From: Lachnospiraceae bacterium | GTDB taxonomy: Bacteria; Bacillota; Clostridia; Lachnospirales; Lachnospiraceae | Assembly: GCA_900757145.1 (NCBI GenBank) | Contig: CAAEMT010000063.1 | Coordinates: 21,331-85,330, forward strand | DNA length: 64,000 nt | Reading direction: 5' to 3' | The notes under the pieces: generated by a model | Seen by the model: the letters and a program-made list of their open reading frames with translations, nothing else | Databases searched by the model: none | Told to the model about the DNA's origin: nothing | Made by a program: the position numbers and the translations under genes | In this document: positions 17,372 through 26,975 of the stretch, one piece after another | How positions within the stretch are numbered: the stretch's first letter is position 1 | Layout of the letters: each line of letters starts with the position of its first letter

Positions 17372-17416
17372 AAAAAACCCTCTGAAAGACTTTCCTGATC
17401 TTTCAGAGGGCTTTTT
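17372..17416. terminator. Bidirectional terminator between antiporter and GH31 gene
   Basis: Twelve-pair stem CCCTCTGAAAGA (17378-17389) / TCTTTCAGAGGG (17399-17410) flanked by AAAAAA and TTTTT, placed between convergent genes. Confidence 0.92.
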
Positions 17417-17424
17417 CATATCTG

Positions 17425-19419
17425 TTACAGAATAATTTTTACCAGATGCTCTTCCAGTTTCGGATGACGGTCCGTTCCATCGTCATCGTATAATTCATAT
17501 ACGGCTCCCGGCTGTGCAAAATGCACCAGTTCCAGTGTATCCCAGTCTACATCTGCGACTTTTTCTGCCTCCTGCGCAAGCGGAAGGATTCTATCTTTTC
17601 GGATAAAGATCACAACTTCGCTCAGCCCGATCTCAATGTAATGATGTCCAGCCGCCAGTTCTTTTTCTTCGGTAATCTTCGTTCCGGCAAATCGCACAAG
17701 CTTCATCTCTTCCGGAAGGTAAACGGTTCTTCCAACCGCATTCTGCTCATAAATCGGAGCGATCATAATACTTTCACCAATCATCAGCTGATCTTCTGTG
17801 TGCCGCGCCACGGGATCTTCTCCCCACACGAAACCGAGCGGTCTTGCATACATCTCATTTTTCAGCGCAGCCTTCATAAACTCACTGTAAAGGTACGGAA
17901 GCAGGCGGTATCTCAGACCGATAATACCGGCAAAGGCCTTTGTATCTTCAAATGCGTACGCCTCCTGCCTGCGCGTGCCATCGCAGGAATGATTTCGCAT
18001 CAGCGGCGTAAAAATGCCCAGAGCCAGCCAGCGAAGTACGAGATCTTCTGTCGCGTCACATCCAAAGCCGCCGATGTCTGCTCCTGTATACAGAAAACCG
18101 CACATATTCAGCGATGGGAGCATTTTCAGATTCATCAGGATATGAGACCACCAGGACTTATTGTCACCCATCCAGATACCGCCGTAACGGTGCATTCCTA
18201 CATAGGAGGAACGCGAGAACATCAGAATACGGCGATCCGGCTCCAGCTCCTCAAACGCCTCTCCCGCCGAGCGCGTCATATAATATCCGAACAGGTTATG
18301 TACCTTATCGTGCCGGATCCGCTGTCCCTTATAGTTGTGATAAAAGCTCCTGTAATCCTCCGGATTTTTTTCCAGCCCGGCTACCATGTCCTTGAATTCA
18401 AAAAACGTTTTTACGTCCAGATTCATTGCACGGTACTCTTCTAATTTGTCAAACGTCTCCTGCAGTCTTTTTTCTGAATAAAAAATCGCAGGCTCATTCA
18501 TATCATTCCAGAAACCGTCAATCCCTTTATCGAGCAAAAACTTATATTTCAGACCGAACCATCTTCTCGCTTCGTCATTTAACATATCAGGAAAATGGCA
18601 GCGTCCCGGCCATACGCCGACAACGAAATCTTCTCCGTTTTCATCTTTGCAGAAATAACCGTTCTTTACGCCCTCTTCGTATGCGTCATATCCTTCTTCG
18701 ATCTTCACTCCTGCATCAATGATTGGCACGAGATGGATGCCCTGTTCTTTCATTTCCGATACCAGCGCTTCAAAATCAGGAAAGCTCTCACGGTCTATCG
18801 TAAAGTCCTTGTACCGCTCCATGTAGTCAATATCAAGATATATACTGTCGATCGGTATGTGGTTCTCGCGATACTGCTTCGCTACCTCGCGAACCTCCTG
18901 CGATGTCCGATAACTCCAGCGACACTGTCCGAATCCGAATGCCCACTTCGGGGGAAGGAACGGCATACCGATCATTTCCCGAAACTCCCTTACGATCTCA
19001 TCCGGCGATCCTCCGGCAAATTCATACAGATCATAATTATTTCCGTCGATCTGTATCTCAAGAAGGCTGTGCTTCGTATATCCAATATCAAAGGTGATCT
19101 TATCTGGCGTATCAAAGAAAAGACCGAAAGGATTTTTTCCCTTTCCTGCCACGATCAGAAAATTATGAGCGCCGTACAGCGACCTCGTATTTTCATGATG
19201 ATGCGGTTCATCTGTACAGTTGCTTTCATAGATCCAACCGCGCTTGTTGATCCCGCGCACATTTTCACCGAGACCGTATACGATATCCTCCTCTTCCATC
19301 TCATATCTGAGCACACTTCCTTCTTTTTTTAAATGAAGCGCTTCGCCGCTGCAAGCTTCCGGCTTTTTTATCACTGCGTCCGTCTCAAGCGGACTCCCAA
19401 AAACGTATCTCCTTACCAT
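17425..19419 (-). CDS. GH31 alpha-glucosidase (isomaltase-like, R. obeum type)
   Basis: 664 aa cytoplasmic glycoside hydrolase, no signal peptide. The family 31 nucleophile motif GFWNDMNEPAIF lies near residue 305. Other matches to my memory of the characterised Ruminococcus obeum Ro-alphaG1, which prefers alpha-1,6-linked isomaltose, include GINKRG, RSLYGAHNF, HFPDMLN and RYGGIWMGDNKSWWSHIL. The role would be release of glucose from imported isomalto-oligosaccharides. It is the last gene of the ABC-importer operon, 43 bases after the second permease. Confidence 0.92.
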   Translation of the reverse strand: MVRRYVFGSPLETDAVIKKPEACSGEALHLKKEGSVLRYEMEEEDIVYGLGENVRGINKRGWIYESNCTDEPHHHENTRSLYGAHNFLIVAGKGKNPFGLFFDTPDKITFDIGYTKHSLLEIQIDGNNYDLYEFAGGSPDEIVREFREMIGMPFLPPKWAFGFGQCRWSYRTSQEVREVAKQYRENHIPIDSIYLDIDYMERYKDFTIDRESFPDFEALVSEMKEQGIHLVPIIDAGVKIEEGYDAYEEGVKNGYFCKDENGEDFVVGVWPGRCHFPDMLNDEARRWFGLKYKFLLDKGIDGFWNDMNEPAIFYSEKRLQETFDKLEEYRAMNLDVKTFFEFKDMVAGLEKNPEDYRSFYHNYKGQRIRHDKVHNLFGYYMTRSAGEAFEELEPDRRILMFSRSSYVGMHRYGGIWMGDNKSWWSHILMNLKMLPSLNMCGFLYTGADIGGFGCDATEDLVLRWLALGIFTPLMRNHSCDGTRRQEAYAFEDTKAFAGIIGLRYRLLPYLYSEFMKAALKNEMYARPLGFVWGEDPVARHTEDQLMIGESIMIAPIYEQNAVGRTVYLPEEMKLVRFAGTKITEEKELAAGHHYIEIGLSEVVIFIRKDRILPLAQEAEKVADVDWDTLELVHFAQPGAVYELYDDDGTDRHPKLEEHLVKIIL

Positions 19420-19461
19420 AATCTAACTCCAGTTCTGTAAATTTTATTATTGTACATGTTT

Positions 19462-20286
19462 CTACGACTTCACACCGCCTGCCATGACGCCCTGCTTAAA
19501 GTGTTTCTGAGCACAGATATAGACAATCACGATCGGGATCATAGAAATCAGGCTGCCTGCCATCAATACATTATACTCTGTCCCGTACTGTCCGTTCAAG
19601 CTGTTTAATGCAAGTGTAAGCGTCATTTTATTTTTATCGGTCAGCATCAGAAGCGGCCAGAGATAATCATTCCAGCTCTCCATAAATGTCGTAATCGTCA
19701 GCGTCGCGATAGAAGAACCGCAAAGCGGTAAAACGACCGTTCGGAAGATCCGGAACATACTTGCACCGTCGATACGCGCCGCCTCAATAAAATCATCCGG
19801 AATCGAGCGCATCTGCTGTACCAGCATAAAAATACCGAAAGCACGGAACATTGCCGGAAGAATCACGCTCGGATACGTATTAATAAGCCCCAGATTATTC
19901 ATGATCACAAACAGCGGGATCAGCGTAACCTGTGTCGGGATCATCATGGACGCCAGATAGATATTTAACACTGCGCCCGCACCCGGAAATCGTATCTTCG
20001 TAAATGCAAAAGCCGCCATCGATGCAGAAAGCACAGTAATCACCGTGTACGAAACAGTAATAAACAAACTGTTTAAAATAGCCCGCAGAAACGGAAATCT
20101 TGAGAACACTTTTTCATACGCGTCAAGCGTCGGCTCTGCCGGAATCCACTCGATCGGAAGAGCCATCAAAGCTCCTTTACTCTTCAGTGAAGTAGACACC
20201 ATCCAGAAAAAAGGTATCATCACGATGACTGAGATCAGACAGGCAACTGTATAAAACCGGATATTCTGCCATGTTTTACGATTCAT
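19462..20286 (-). CDS. Carbohydrate ABC permease (MalG type)
   Basis: 274 aa inner-membrane permease with six hydrophobic segments. The EAA loop that contacts the ATPase reads EAARIDGASMFRIFRTVVLP. It pairs with the MalF-type permease, which it overlaps by 11 bases. No ATPase gene is present, so the importer probably uses a shared MsmK/MalK-type ATPase encoded elsewhere. Confidence 0.93.
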   Translation of the reverse strand: MNRKTWQNIRFYTVACLISVIVMIPFFWMVSTSLKSKGALMALPIEWIPAEPTLDAYEKVFSRFPFLRAILNSLFITVSYTVITVLSASMAAFAFTKIRFPGAGAVLNIYLASMMIPTQVTLIPLFVIMNNLGLINTYPSVILPAMFRAFGIFMLVQQMRSIPDDFIEAARIDGASMFRIFRTVVLPLCGSSIATLTITTFMESWNDYLWPLLMLTDKNKMTLTLALNSLNGQYGTEYNVLMAGSLISMIPIVIVYICAQKHFKQGVMAGGVKS

Positions 20287-21181
20287 AATGCACCCATCCT
20301 TTCTGACCTTTCATCTGAATTACCGTCAGCACAAAAATAATAACAAACAAAAGCCATGAGTATGCCGATGCATATCCCATCTTGAAATATTTAAATCCAT
20401 ATGTATAGATCCGCTCGACCATCACCTGCGTTGCCCCGTTCGGCCCTCCCTCTGTCATGATCATAACCTGAGGGAAGAGCTGAAATGCATTGATCAGAGA
20501 CATGATCATACAGAAGAAAATCGAAGGTGTCAGCAATGGCAGCGTAATAGAAAAAAACTGCTTTATCCGGCCTGCTCCATCCACACGCGCCGCCTCATAA
20601 TACGTCGTATCAATCATTTTCAGACCGGAAAGAAGGAAGAGGCCAAAAAAACCCATATCCTTCCATACTGATGCCAATACGATCGCAGGCATTGCCCAAA
20701 TCTCACTCGTCAGCCAGCTCGGACCTTCAATCCCGATATAGGAAAGAAGCTGATTAAAAATTCCATACTGTGGGCTTAGCACCCACTTCCAGATCAAACT
20801 GGCTGCTACCCATGAAGTCAATACCGGAATGTAATACATCACGCGAAATGCTGTGATGCCTTTCATATTTTTATTCAAAATCACCGCAATTCCAAGCGAA
20901 GCCAAAAAAACAAGCGGAATATACAATACGATATAATACAGCGTATGTCCAAGTACCTTCCAAAATTCTGAAGTTGTCAGGATACTGATATAGTTTTTCA
21001 GACCTACAAAGTGCTGTGACAGTGTATTCAAATTCAATTTATCCAACCCGTTCCAGTCTGTCAGACTGATGAAAATCGAGATAATGATCGGAAGCAGACT
21101 GAATATAATCATTCCTACAAAGCTTGGCAGCATAAAGGGAACTGATCTGATCAATGCCTGCTGTTTTTTCTTCTTGCTCAT
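20276..21181 (-). CDS. Carbohydrate ABC permease (MalF type)
   Basis: 301 aa, six hydrophobic segments, EAA loop YYEAARVDGAGRIKQFFSIT. Start set at the ATG reading MSKKKKQQ, behind GAGGAGAAAGG; the frame is open further upstream without a ribosome site. It follows the binding-protein gene after a 175-base gap holding a long inverted repeat. Confidence 0.92.
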   Translation of the reverse strand: MSKKKKQQALIRSVPFMLPSFVGMIIFSLLPIIISIFISLTDWNGLDKLNLNTLSQHFVGLKNYISILTTSEFWKVLGHTLYYIVLYIPLVFLASLGIAVILNKNMKGITAFRVMYYIPVLTSWVAASLIWKWVLSPQYGIFNQLLSYIGIEGPSWLTSEIWAMPAIVLASVWKDMGFFGLFLLSGLKMIDTTYYEAARVDGAGRIKQFFSITLPLLTPSIFFCMIMSLINAFQLFPQVMIMTEGGPNGATQVMVERIYTYGFKYFKMGYASAYSWLLFVIIFVLTVIQMKGQKGWVHYES

Positions 21182-21203
21182 ACCTTTCTCCTCATTCCTT
21201 AAT

Positions 21204-21307
21204 ATTATCAGATATCCTGCAAATTTTCTGTGCGTATCAAACCGTACACTACATATCATACAGCTTATATCCGCATTGAACGACAGTTCTACAGGATACC
21301 TGATAAT
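21204..21307. repeat. Long inverted repeat between binding-protein and permease genes
   Basis: Arms ATTATCAGATATCCTG (about 21204-21219) and CAGGATACCTGATAAT (about 21292-21307), one mismatch, enclosing about 70 bases. Such folds between binding-protein and permease genes commonly lower expression of downstream genes or protect the upstream mRNA; no T-tract follows. Confidence 0.6.
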
Positions 21308-21356
21308 AATTATAGAAAGCTAACTATTCTGTACTCGCCTAATTCTCTGCACCTTT

Positions 21357-22604
21357 TTACTGAAGCGATATCTGTGCCTCACATTCACTCTGTGCCGCGT
21401 CAAGCGCTTCTTGTGCTGTAATCTTTCCAGAAGCTGCTTCTGCAAGCTTTCCTGTGATAATATCAGACATCAATGCATAGTCTTCAATAACCGGCGCTAC
21501 AACAAGATGATCCAGAGAATCAAATACCGCCTGACGATTCTGCGGAGGTGTCATTTCAAGATAACCGGAAAGTACTTCCTCGTTGCTGATTGCCGGAAGA
21601 TCCCATCCTGCTTCTATACGCATCTTTGCCGCTGTCTCACTTGATGCAAGCCAGTTGATCCAGCACTGAGCTGCTTCTTTCTTCTTGGTGTCTGCATTAA
21701 CTACAAGTGCGTTGCTGAAGAAATGTGTCGCCTTCTGCGTCTGTCCCGGCTCTACACAAATATCCCATTCAAAATCACATCCTTCGGCAAAAGTAGAAAA
21801 TGCCCATATGCCAGTTGGAATCATGCCCAGACGTCCGCTCTGGAAGAGATCCCAGTCACCCATACCGCTCATCTGCTCATCATTTGGCTGCACATTGCTG
21901 TCAGTGATCTTGGAGATCATCATTTCTGCTGCCGCAACATTTTCTTTGGAATTGATCGTAAATGCTGTCTTATCTTCATTCAAGATACTTCCGCCAAACT
22001 GAGCTGCCACCTTGAAAAATTCATTAAATGTCACCGGCTGATAAATACCGTACGTGTTTTCATCAAGCGCTCGAATTGCCTCCGCTGCCGCAAGCGCATC
22101 GTCCCAGGTCCACTCATCTGTCGGATAGTCGATTCCTGCCTGATCAAACAGGTCTTTATTATAGATCAGAACGACATTGGAAAAATTGCCTGGCACACCG
22201 TACTGTGTTCCATCGACATTGAATGCCGAAAGCGCTGTCTCATTATATCCTGATGTGTCAATTTCATCGAGCGGCGCAAGCACTCCCTTATTTGCATATG
22301 CTGCAAAATTCTCGATATTCAATTCATAACAATCAGGAGCCGTACCGCCTGCTACTCTCGTCTGCATCTGAGTAAAATAATCATCGAATCCTATCGTTTC
22401 GATCTGAACGGTAATATTCGGATATTCCTCATGAAACGCTTCATACATCGCTTCAAGTGTTTTCTCCTGCCCTCCTGAGGCATTGAAATTCGCATACGTG
22501 ATCGTAACCTCTTCCTCTGCCGCTGCCGTGATTCCGCCTGCTACCAAAACCGCTGCCATTGCCGCACCTGCTGCCATTGCTTTCCACTGCTTCATCTTTT
22601 TCAT
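21357..22604 (-). CDS. Sugar ABC transporter substrate-binding protein
   Basis: 415 aa family 1 extracellular binding protein for oligosaccharides. The N-terminus is a signal peptide: basic MKKMKQWK, then a hydrophobic stretch ending GGITAAAEEE, with a likely cleavage before EEE. There is no lipobox Cys, unusual for a Gram-positive binding protein that must be held at the membrane. The body has the expected YNKDLFDQAG and NWLASSETAAK-type segments. GAAAGGAG precedes ATG 22604. It is the first gene of the importer operon, behind a TTAACCGGTTAA operator. Confidence 0.9.
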   Translation of the reverse strand: MKKMKQWKAMAAGAAMAAVLVAGGITAAAEEEVTITYANFNASGGQEKTLEAMYEAFHEEYPNITVQIETIGFDDYFTQMQTRVAGGTAPDCYELNIENFAAYANKGVLAPLDEIDTSGYNETALSAFNVDGTQYGVPGNFSNVVLIYNKDLFDQAGIDYPTDEWTWDDALAAAEAIRALDENTYGIYQPVTFNEFFKVAAQFGGSILNEDKTAFTINSKENVAAAEMMISKITDSNVQPNDEQMSGMGDWDLFQSGRLGMIPTGIWAFSTFAEGCDFEWDICVEPGQTQKATHFFSNALVVNADTKKKEAAQCWINWLASSETAAKMRIEAGWDLPAISNEEVLSGYLEMTPPQNRQAVFDSLDHLVVAPVIEDYALMSDIITGKLAEAASGKITAQEALDAAQSECEAQISLQ

Positions 22605-22624
22605 ATTCTTTCTCCTTTCTTTGC

Positions 22625-22640
22625 TTAACCGGTTAACCGG
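22625..22640. promoter_or_regulatory. LacI-family operator before the importer operon
   Basis: TTAACCGGTTAA (22625-22636) overlapping a second palindrome CCGGTTAACCGG (22629-22640). The same 12-mer recurs at 25833-25844 before the lacI-type gene. A possible minus-strand -10 region lies just upstream. Confidence 0.8.
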
Positions 22641-22724
22641 TCAGAATTTACATATCGATTTTCTATATCCATAGCAAGTCCACTTTTCAGTTACCTGCTT
22701 AAAGATTCATAATGCAATCTGTAT

Positions 22725-24710
22725 TTATTTTATAATTTCCCATGTAAATGTACGTTTTGCCCCTTTTATATCGGATTCTACCTTGCCTTGCTCCCAGCTT
22801 AGAACTATTTCTGATTTTTCATCCCGAAAACGGTATTTTCCGCATGCTCCAGCAAGCACAAAATGCAGCTTATCTGTATCCTCTGTCGCCAGCGTCCCCG
22901 CCTTTCCTATATCCTCCTGTGCATATTCCTTCATCGCTACTGCGTGACCGTCTCTTATATAAACCGGAAAACGCTCTTCTGAAGTAATGAGAACATCCCC
23001 ATTATATTGTTTCTTGGAAAAGAACCCATACCATTTCCCCGGCGGAAGCCAGAGTTTTCTGCTCGTCTGATTTTCCTCAAAGAGAGGCGCAACCAGAAGA
23101 CTTTCTCCGAACATATACTCATCCTCCCACTCGACAGCCTGCCTGTGCTTAGACCATGTATATACGAGCGGACGCATCATCGGACGATACTCTTCACAGC
23201 AATCTACTGCACTGCTGTAAATATAAGGAACAAGATTCATATGCAGATTGTGCCAGAAGCGAATCTCATCCAGCAATTCGGAATCGCCCCACGCCTGTGC
23301 AATGTTCCATGGACTTCTCTCATTATTTCCGTCTGCTCCGGGCATAATCTCCTTAAACTGCCCTCCGTCCGGTTCTGAATGCCACTGCAGAGCCGGCACA
23401 AAGCACGCAAGCTGTGTCGCCCTCCGATACAGATCTGCCGTTGGCAGCGAGCCCGCAAATCCTGCAATATCAAAGCTCCAGAACGGAATTCCTGTCATAG
23501 CCGCTGATAGACCTGCCCCGAATACAGCTCTTAATTCACTGTTCTCAGACTGCTGATCACCGCCCCAGTGGATCGGCATTCGGTGCGCTCCTCTCGATCC
23601 TGCCCGCGAAAACAGAACATGATCATTTCCTAAAAACTGTGTGTATGCTTCAGTATATAACCTTGAATATGCGTTTTTCGCCTCCGTTCCGTCCATTCCG
23701 TTTTTCAGCATCACATCCGGCCGATAAATGAACTCTCCACCGTCTGTCTTAAACCCGTCTACCCCCATATCAAGAAGGTACTGACGCTTTGCAAACCATG
23801 ATTCACAAGCAGACTGATTGGAAAAATCCGGTATCAGCGATGTCTCAAACCAGTTTCCCACCGGAATCTGATACGGAGTTCCATCTTCATTCTTCACACA
23901 GAATCCTCTTCTGACAGCATCCTCTTTATCAAAAATAAGCTGTCTGTTTTTCTCTTCGTCCTCTGACTGTCCCTTATATACAGGAATCTGCCATAGTACA
24001 AGATGAATATCCCGGTCATGAAGTCTGCGGATCATTCCTGCCGGATCACTCCAATAACTGCTTTTAGAGTAATCAAAATCATCCTCCGCAAGTATTCCTC
24101 CGTCCGGCTTCGGCTCATAGGAAGCTCCGTTCCAAATATAGAATGTCGCTTCGTCGCTCCACGCTTCCAATACCATCACACTTGCCGGGAACTGATACTT
24201 TTCCAGATACTTCATCTGGTTCTCCACATCCTGCTGAGAGTTCCAGTGGTTGGCAGATATCCACACGCCAAACGCATACTTCGGCGGCAGCTTTGCCTCA
24301 CCAAGCAGCTTCATATATGCTGAGATCACCTCGTCTACCGCTCCTATAAACACATATACAGCCGCATCTTCCGGAATTTCACACACGATATTCTCATGAA
24401 AAGAAAATACTGTCTTTTTATCTGTTTCAATATAAATCCCCAATCCCGTATCCGTTACGAAAAACGGCGCTGTAAGATACGTATATTCACCCTGATGACA
24501 GAAATGCTCGATCACCTGATTGACAACCGTATTTCCTTTCTGGTTCAGTCCGTTAAATTTTTCTCCCATACCGTATGCTCCGGCATACGGCACCTCAATC
24601 CGAAGCTCGTCTTCTCCTTCATTCCTCATTCTGTGCAGCAAAGCGCTCTCTCCTCCCGGCAAAACTGCCTCCATCGGCTCTGCTTCACACTGTATCATCC
24701 ACTGTTTCAT
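22725..24710 (-). CDS. GH31 glycoside hydrolase (alpha-glucosidase/xylosidase type)
   Basis: 661 aa cytoplasmic enzyme, no signal peptide. The nucleophile motif is MGVDGFKTDGGEFIYRP, the KTD version seen in alpha-xylosidase and related GH31 clades rather than the WNDMNEP of the other enzyme in this locus. AYGMGEKFNGLNQKGN and WSFDIAGF are also family segments. The two enzymes probably remove different linkages or residues from the same imported oligosaccharide. It lies between the LacI gene and the importer operon, 52 bases after lacI. Confidence 0.9.
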   Translation of the reverse strand: MKQWMIQCEAEPMEAVLPGGESALLHRMRNEGEDELRIEVPYAGAYGMGEKFNGLNQKGNTVVNQVIEHFCHQGEYTYLTAPFFVTDTGLGIYIETDKKTVFSFHENIVCEIPEDAAVYVFIGAVDEVISAYMKLLGEAKLPPKYAFGVWISANHWNSQQDVENQMKYLEKYQFPASVMVLEAWSDEATFYIWNGASYEPKPDGGILAEDDFDYSKSSYWSDPAGMIRRLHDRDIHLVLWQIPVYKGQSEDEEKNRQLIFDKEDAVRRGFCVKNEDGTPYQIPVGNWFETSLIPDFSNQSACESWFAKRQYLLDMGVDGFKTDGGEFIYRPDVMLKNGMDGTEAKNAYSRLYTEAYTQFLGNDHVLFSRAGSRGAHRMPIHWGGDQQSENSELRAVFGAGLSAAMTGIPFWSFDIAGFAGSLPTADLYRRATQLACFVPALQWHSEPDGGQFKEIMPGADGNNERSPWNIAQAWGDSELLDEIRFWHNLHMNLVPYIYSSAVDCCEEYRPMMRPLVYTWSKHRQAVEWEDEYMFGESLLVAPLFEENQTSRKLWLPPGKWYGFFSKKQYNGDVLITSEERFPVYIRDGHAVAMKEYAQEDIGKAGTLATEDTDKLHFVLAGACGKYRFRDEKSEIVLSWEQGKVESDIKGAKRTFTWEIIK

Positions 24711-24762
24711 AAAATTATCAGATACACCTCGCTTTTCTCCTCTTTGATTTGAAGATCTTCCA

Positions 24763-25785
24763 TTATTTCAGTCTTCGTACACTGTCTCTCTCAACAATTC
24801 GCACCGGAAGAATCTCTTCTATCTTCTTCATACAGGAATCCGCCATATTCTGTACGAGCAATTCCACAGCATGCTCACCTTTCAATGAAATCTCCTGCCG
24901 GACTGTCGTAAGTCCCGGTGTCAGATATGCAGAAATATCAAGATCATCAAATCCCATTATCGAAATATCATCCGGCACACGCACGCCGGACTCATAGAAT
25001 CCTTTCATCAGCCCGATTGCAAATATATCTGCTGTTGCTACAAGCGCCGTCAGCTCCGTATGAGACTTTGCGATCCTGCATGCGATTTCCGCTCCGCTGT
25101 CGTAATCCACGTTTCCCTCAAAGACGTATTCTGCCCGGTAAGAGATCCCAAACTCCTCCAACGCCTGCTGGTATCCTTTAAACCGCTTCTGCATAACTCC
25201 ATCCTCATGAAGCAGCCCTGATACAAGTCCCACGTTCTGATGCCCTGCCTCAAGTATATACTTTGTCGCTAAATAAGAGCTGTGCTGGTCATCGATACGC
25301 ACCTGATGAAATCCGTCATACCTGCAATAGCTGTCGACCATCACAACCGGAACATCCAACTGTCCAAGCTGTTCAAAAAACTCATTCTGATATGTACCGA
25401 TAATGATGACGCCGTCAAGATTACGCTCACGGATCAGATCCAGATAATCTGCCGTCACATCAGTCGCTGAGATCAGTACGTGATACCCGTGCTGCCTCGC
25501 GTGATACTCGATGCTGCCGAGAATTTCGCTGTAGAAATTGTTGCGGAACATAAGCGTACTGCCCGGCTCCGTCTGCGGGACAACGACACCGATCAGCCGT
25601 GTATCTCTCACTGACAGCCCACGCGCATTCAAATCCGGTACATACTCAAGCTTTTTGATCACGTCAAGTACGACTGCTTTTGTCTGCTCCGAGACTTTTT
25701 TCTTTCCATTTAGTACGTATGATACAGTAGCCGCAGACACGCCTGCCGCCGCCGCCACATCTCTTATCGTAGGTCTTTGTTTCAT
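24763..25785 (-). CDS. LacI-family transcriptional regulator of the alpha-glucan locus
   Basis: 340 aa. The N-terminal helix-turn-helix reads TIRDVAAAAGVSAATVSYVLNG, followed by a hinge and a periplasmic-binding-like effector domain (residues about 60-335; PDDISIMGFDDLDISAYLTPG). Two copies of TTAACCGGTTAA, 47 bases before its start and before the binding-protein gene, are its likely operators, implying autoregulation and control of the importer. The inducer is presumably an alpha-linked glucose oligomer. Confidence 0.92.
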   Translation of the reverse strand: MKQRPTIRDVAAAAGVSAATVSYVLNGKKKVSEQTKAVVLDVIKKLEYVPDLNARGLSVRDTRLIGVVVPQTEPGSTLMFRNNFYSEILGSIEYHARQHGYHVLISATDVTADYLDLIRERNLDGVIIIGTYQNEFFEQLGQLDVPVVMVDSYCRYDGFHQVRIDDQHSSYLATKYILEAGHQNVGLVSGLLHEDGVMQKRFKGYQQALEEFGISYRAEYVFEGNVDYDSGAEIACRIAKSHTELTALVATADIFAIGLMKGFYESGVRVPDDISIMGFDDLDISAYLTPGLTTVRQEISLKGEHAVELLVQNMADSCMKKIEEILPVRIVERDSVRRLK

Positions 25786-25831
25786 AACGAGATTCCTCTT
25801 GCTTTATATTTCTGTGTTTCTATTTATTTAG

Positions 25832-25845
25832 GTTAACCGGTTAAC
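25832..25845. promoter_or_regulatory. Autoregulatory LacI-family operator
   Basis: Perfect palindrome GTTAACCGGTTAAC upstream of the lacI-type gene, matching the operator at 22625. Confidence 0.82.
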
Positions 25846-25921
25846 TAAATTATATTACTGCACTCTCCGCATGTCAATCCGCAAATTACGACTATTTGTA
25901 ATTTCATTATATTTCAACAAA

Positions 25922-25968
25922 TTTAAGCTTCTGAATTATAGCAATATGCCAAAATTCAGAAGCTTAAA
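25922..25968. terminator. Perfect 16-base inverted repeat between genes
   Basis: Arms TTTAAGCTTCTGAATT (25922-25937) and AATTCAGAAGCTTAAA (25953-25968), loop of 15. It lies just after the dehydrogenase stop on the minus strand. No clean T-tract, so it may be a weak terminator or transcript-stabilising fold. Confidence 0.5.
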
Positions 25969-25993
25969 CTATCTCTGCTCCACTCTTAGAATT

Positions 25994-26950
25994 TTACTCG
26001 CAGACGTTCCTTTTCTCTCCTCTTTGAAATGCCGCAATATTCTCCCATACTTCATCCAGCAGTCGTTTTCTTGCCTCCACCGCTGCCCATGCGATATGTG
26101 GTGTGATCAAAAGAGCATCGCTGTCTGCCAGACGGCGCAGCGGACTGTCCTTATCCATCGGCTCATGTTCCAGCACATCGAGTCCTGCTGCGGCAATCTT
26201 TCCCTCCGTTAGCGCCCGGCAAAGCCCCTGCTCTTCCACGATAGGACCTCTTCCGACATTGATAAAAATAGAGGAATCCTTCATTTTAGAAAAAGCTTCA
26301 TAATCCATCAGATGATGTGTTTTTTCTGTAAGAGGCGCATGAACGGATAAAATATCAGACTGAGCAAGCAGCGTCTCAAAATCTACCTGCCGGTATTTTT
26401 CTTCACGTTTTGTACCGGACGGTGAATAAAAAATAACGCTGCACCCAAACGCTTCCGCGATCTGAGCCACCTTGCTGCCGATCGCTCCAAGTCCCAAAAT
26501 CCCCCAGGTTTTCCCGCTCAGCTCATAAAAGCTCCTTCCCATATGGCAAAATGTCCTGCTTTTTGTATACTCGCCTGATTTTACGTATTCATCATAATAT
26601 CTCAGATGCTCTAACAGATACAGCGTCATGGCAAAGGTGTGCTGCGCCACAACATCCGTAGAATACCCAGCCACATTTGTCACACAAATACCGCGGCTCT
26701 TCGTATAATCAAAATCGATATTATTCTTTCCTGTAGCAGTAATACCGATATACCGGATATGGGACGCATTCTTCAATGACGTTTCATCCATCATCAGCTT
26801 ATTCACGATTACGGCATCCGCATCCGCAATGCGCTCCGCGATTTCCTCCGGCGCGGTCTCTTTGTAAATCGTCACCTCACCAAGCTTGGAAAACTGATCA
26901 AAATCCATATCACTGCCTAGATTATCTGATTCAAGAAATACTATTTTCAC
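25994..26950 (-). CDS. D-isomer-specific 2-hydroxyacid dehydrogenase
   Basis: 318 aa NAD(P)-dependent oxidoreductase. The Rossmann motif is GILGLGAIGSKVAQ near residue 145. APLTEKTHHLM, NVGRGPIVEEQ (substrate Arg region) and the catalytic His in TPHIAWA are present. The substrate (hydroxypyruvate/glycerate, 2-oxo acids) is not fixed by sequence. I choose GTG 26950, preceded by AGGAGG seven bases upstream, which gives VKIVFLESDN. It lies 25 bases downstream of the MerR gene and may share its transcript. Confidence 0.88.
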   Translation of the reverse strand: MKIVFLESDNLGSDMDFDQFSKLGEVTIYKETAPEEIAERIADADAVIVNKLMMDETSLKNASHIRYIGITATGKNNIDFDYTKSRGICVTNVAGYSTDVVAQHTFAMTLYLLEHLRYYDEYVKSGEYTKSRTFCHMGRSFYELSGKTWGILGLGAIGSKVAQIAEAFGCSVIFYSPSGTKREEKYRQVDFETLLAQSDILSVHAPLTEKTHHLMDYEAFSKMKDSSIFINVGRGPIVEEQGLCRALTEGKIAAAGLDVLEHEPMDKDSPLRRLADSDALLITPHIAWAAVEARKRLLDEVWENIAAFQRGEKRNVCE

Positions 26951-26975
26951 TTCTATTCCTCCTCTCATTCTCCGT

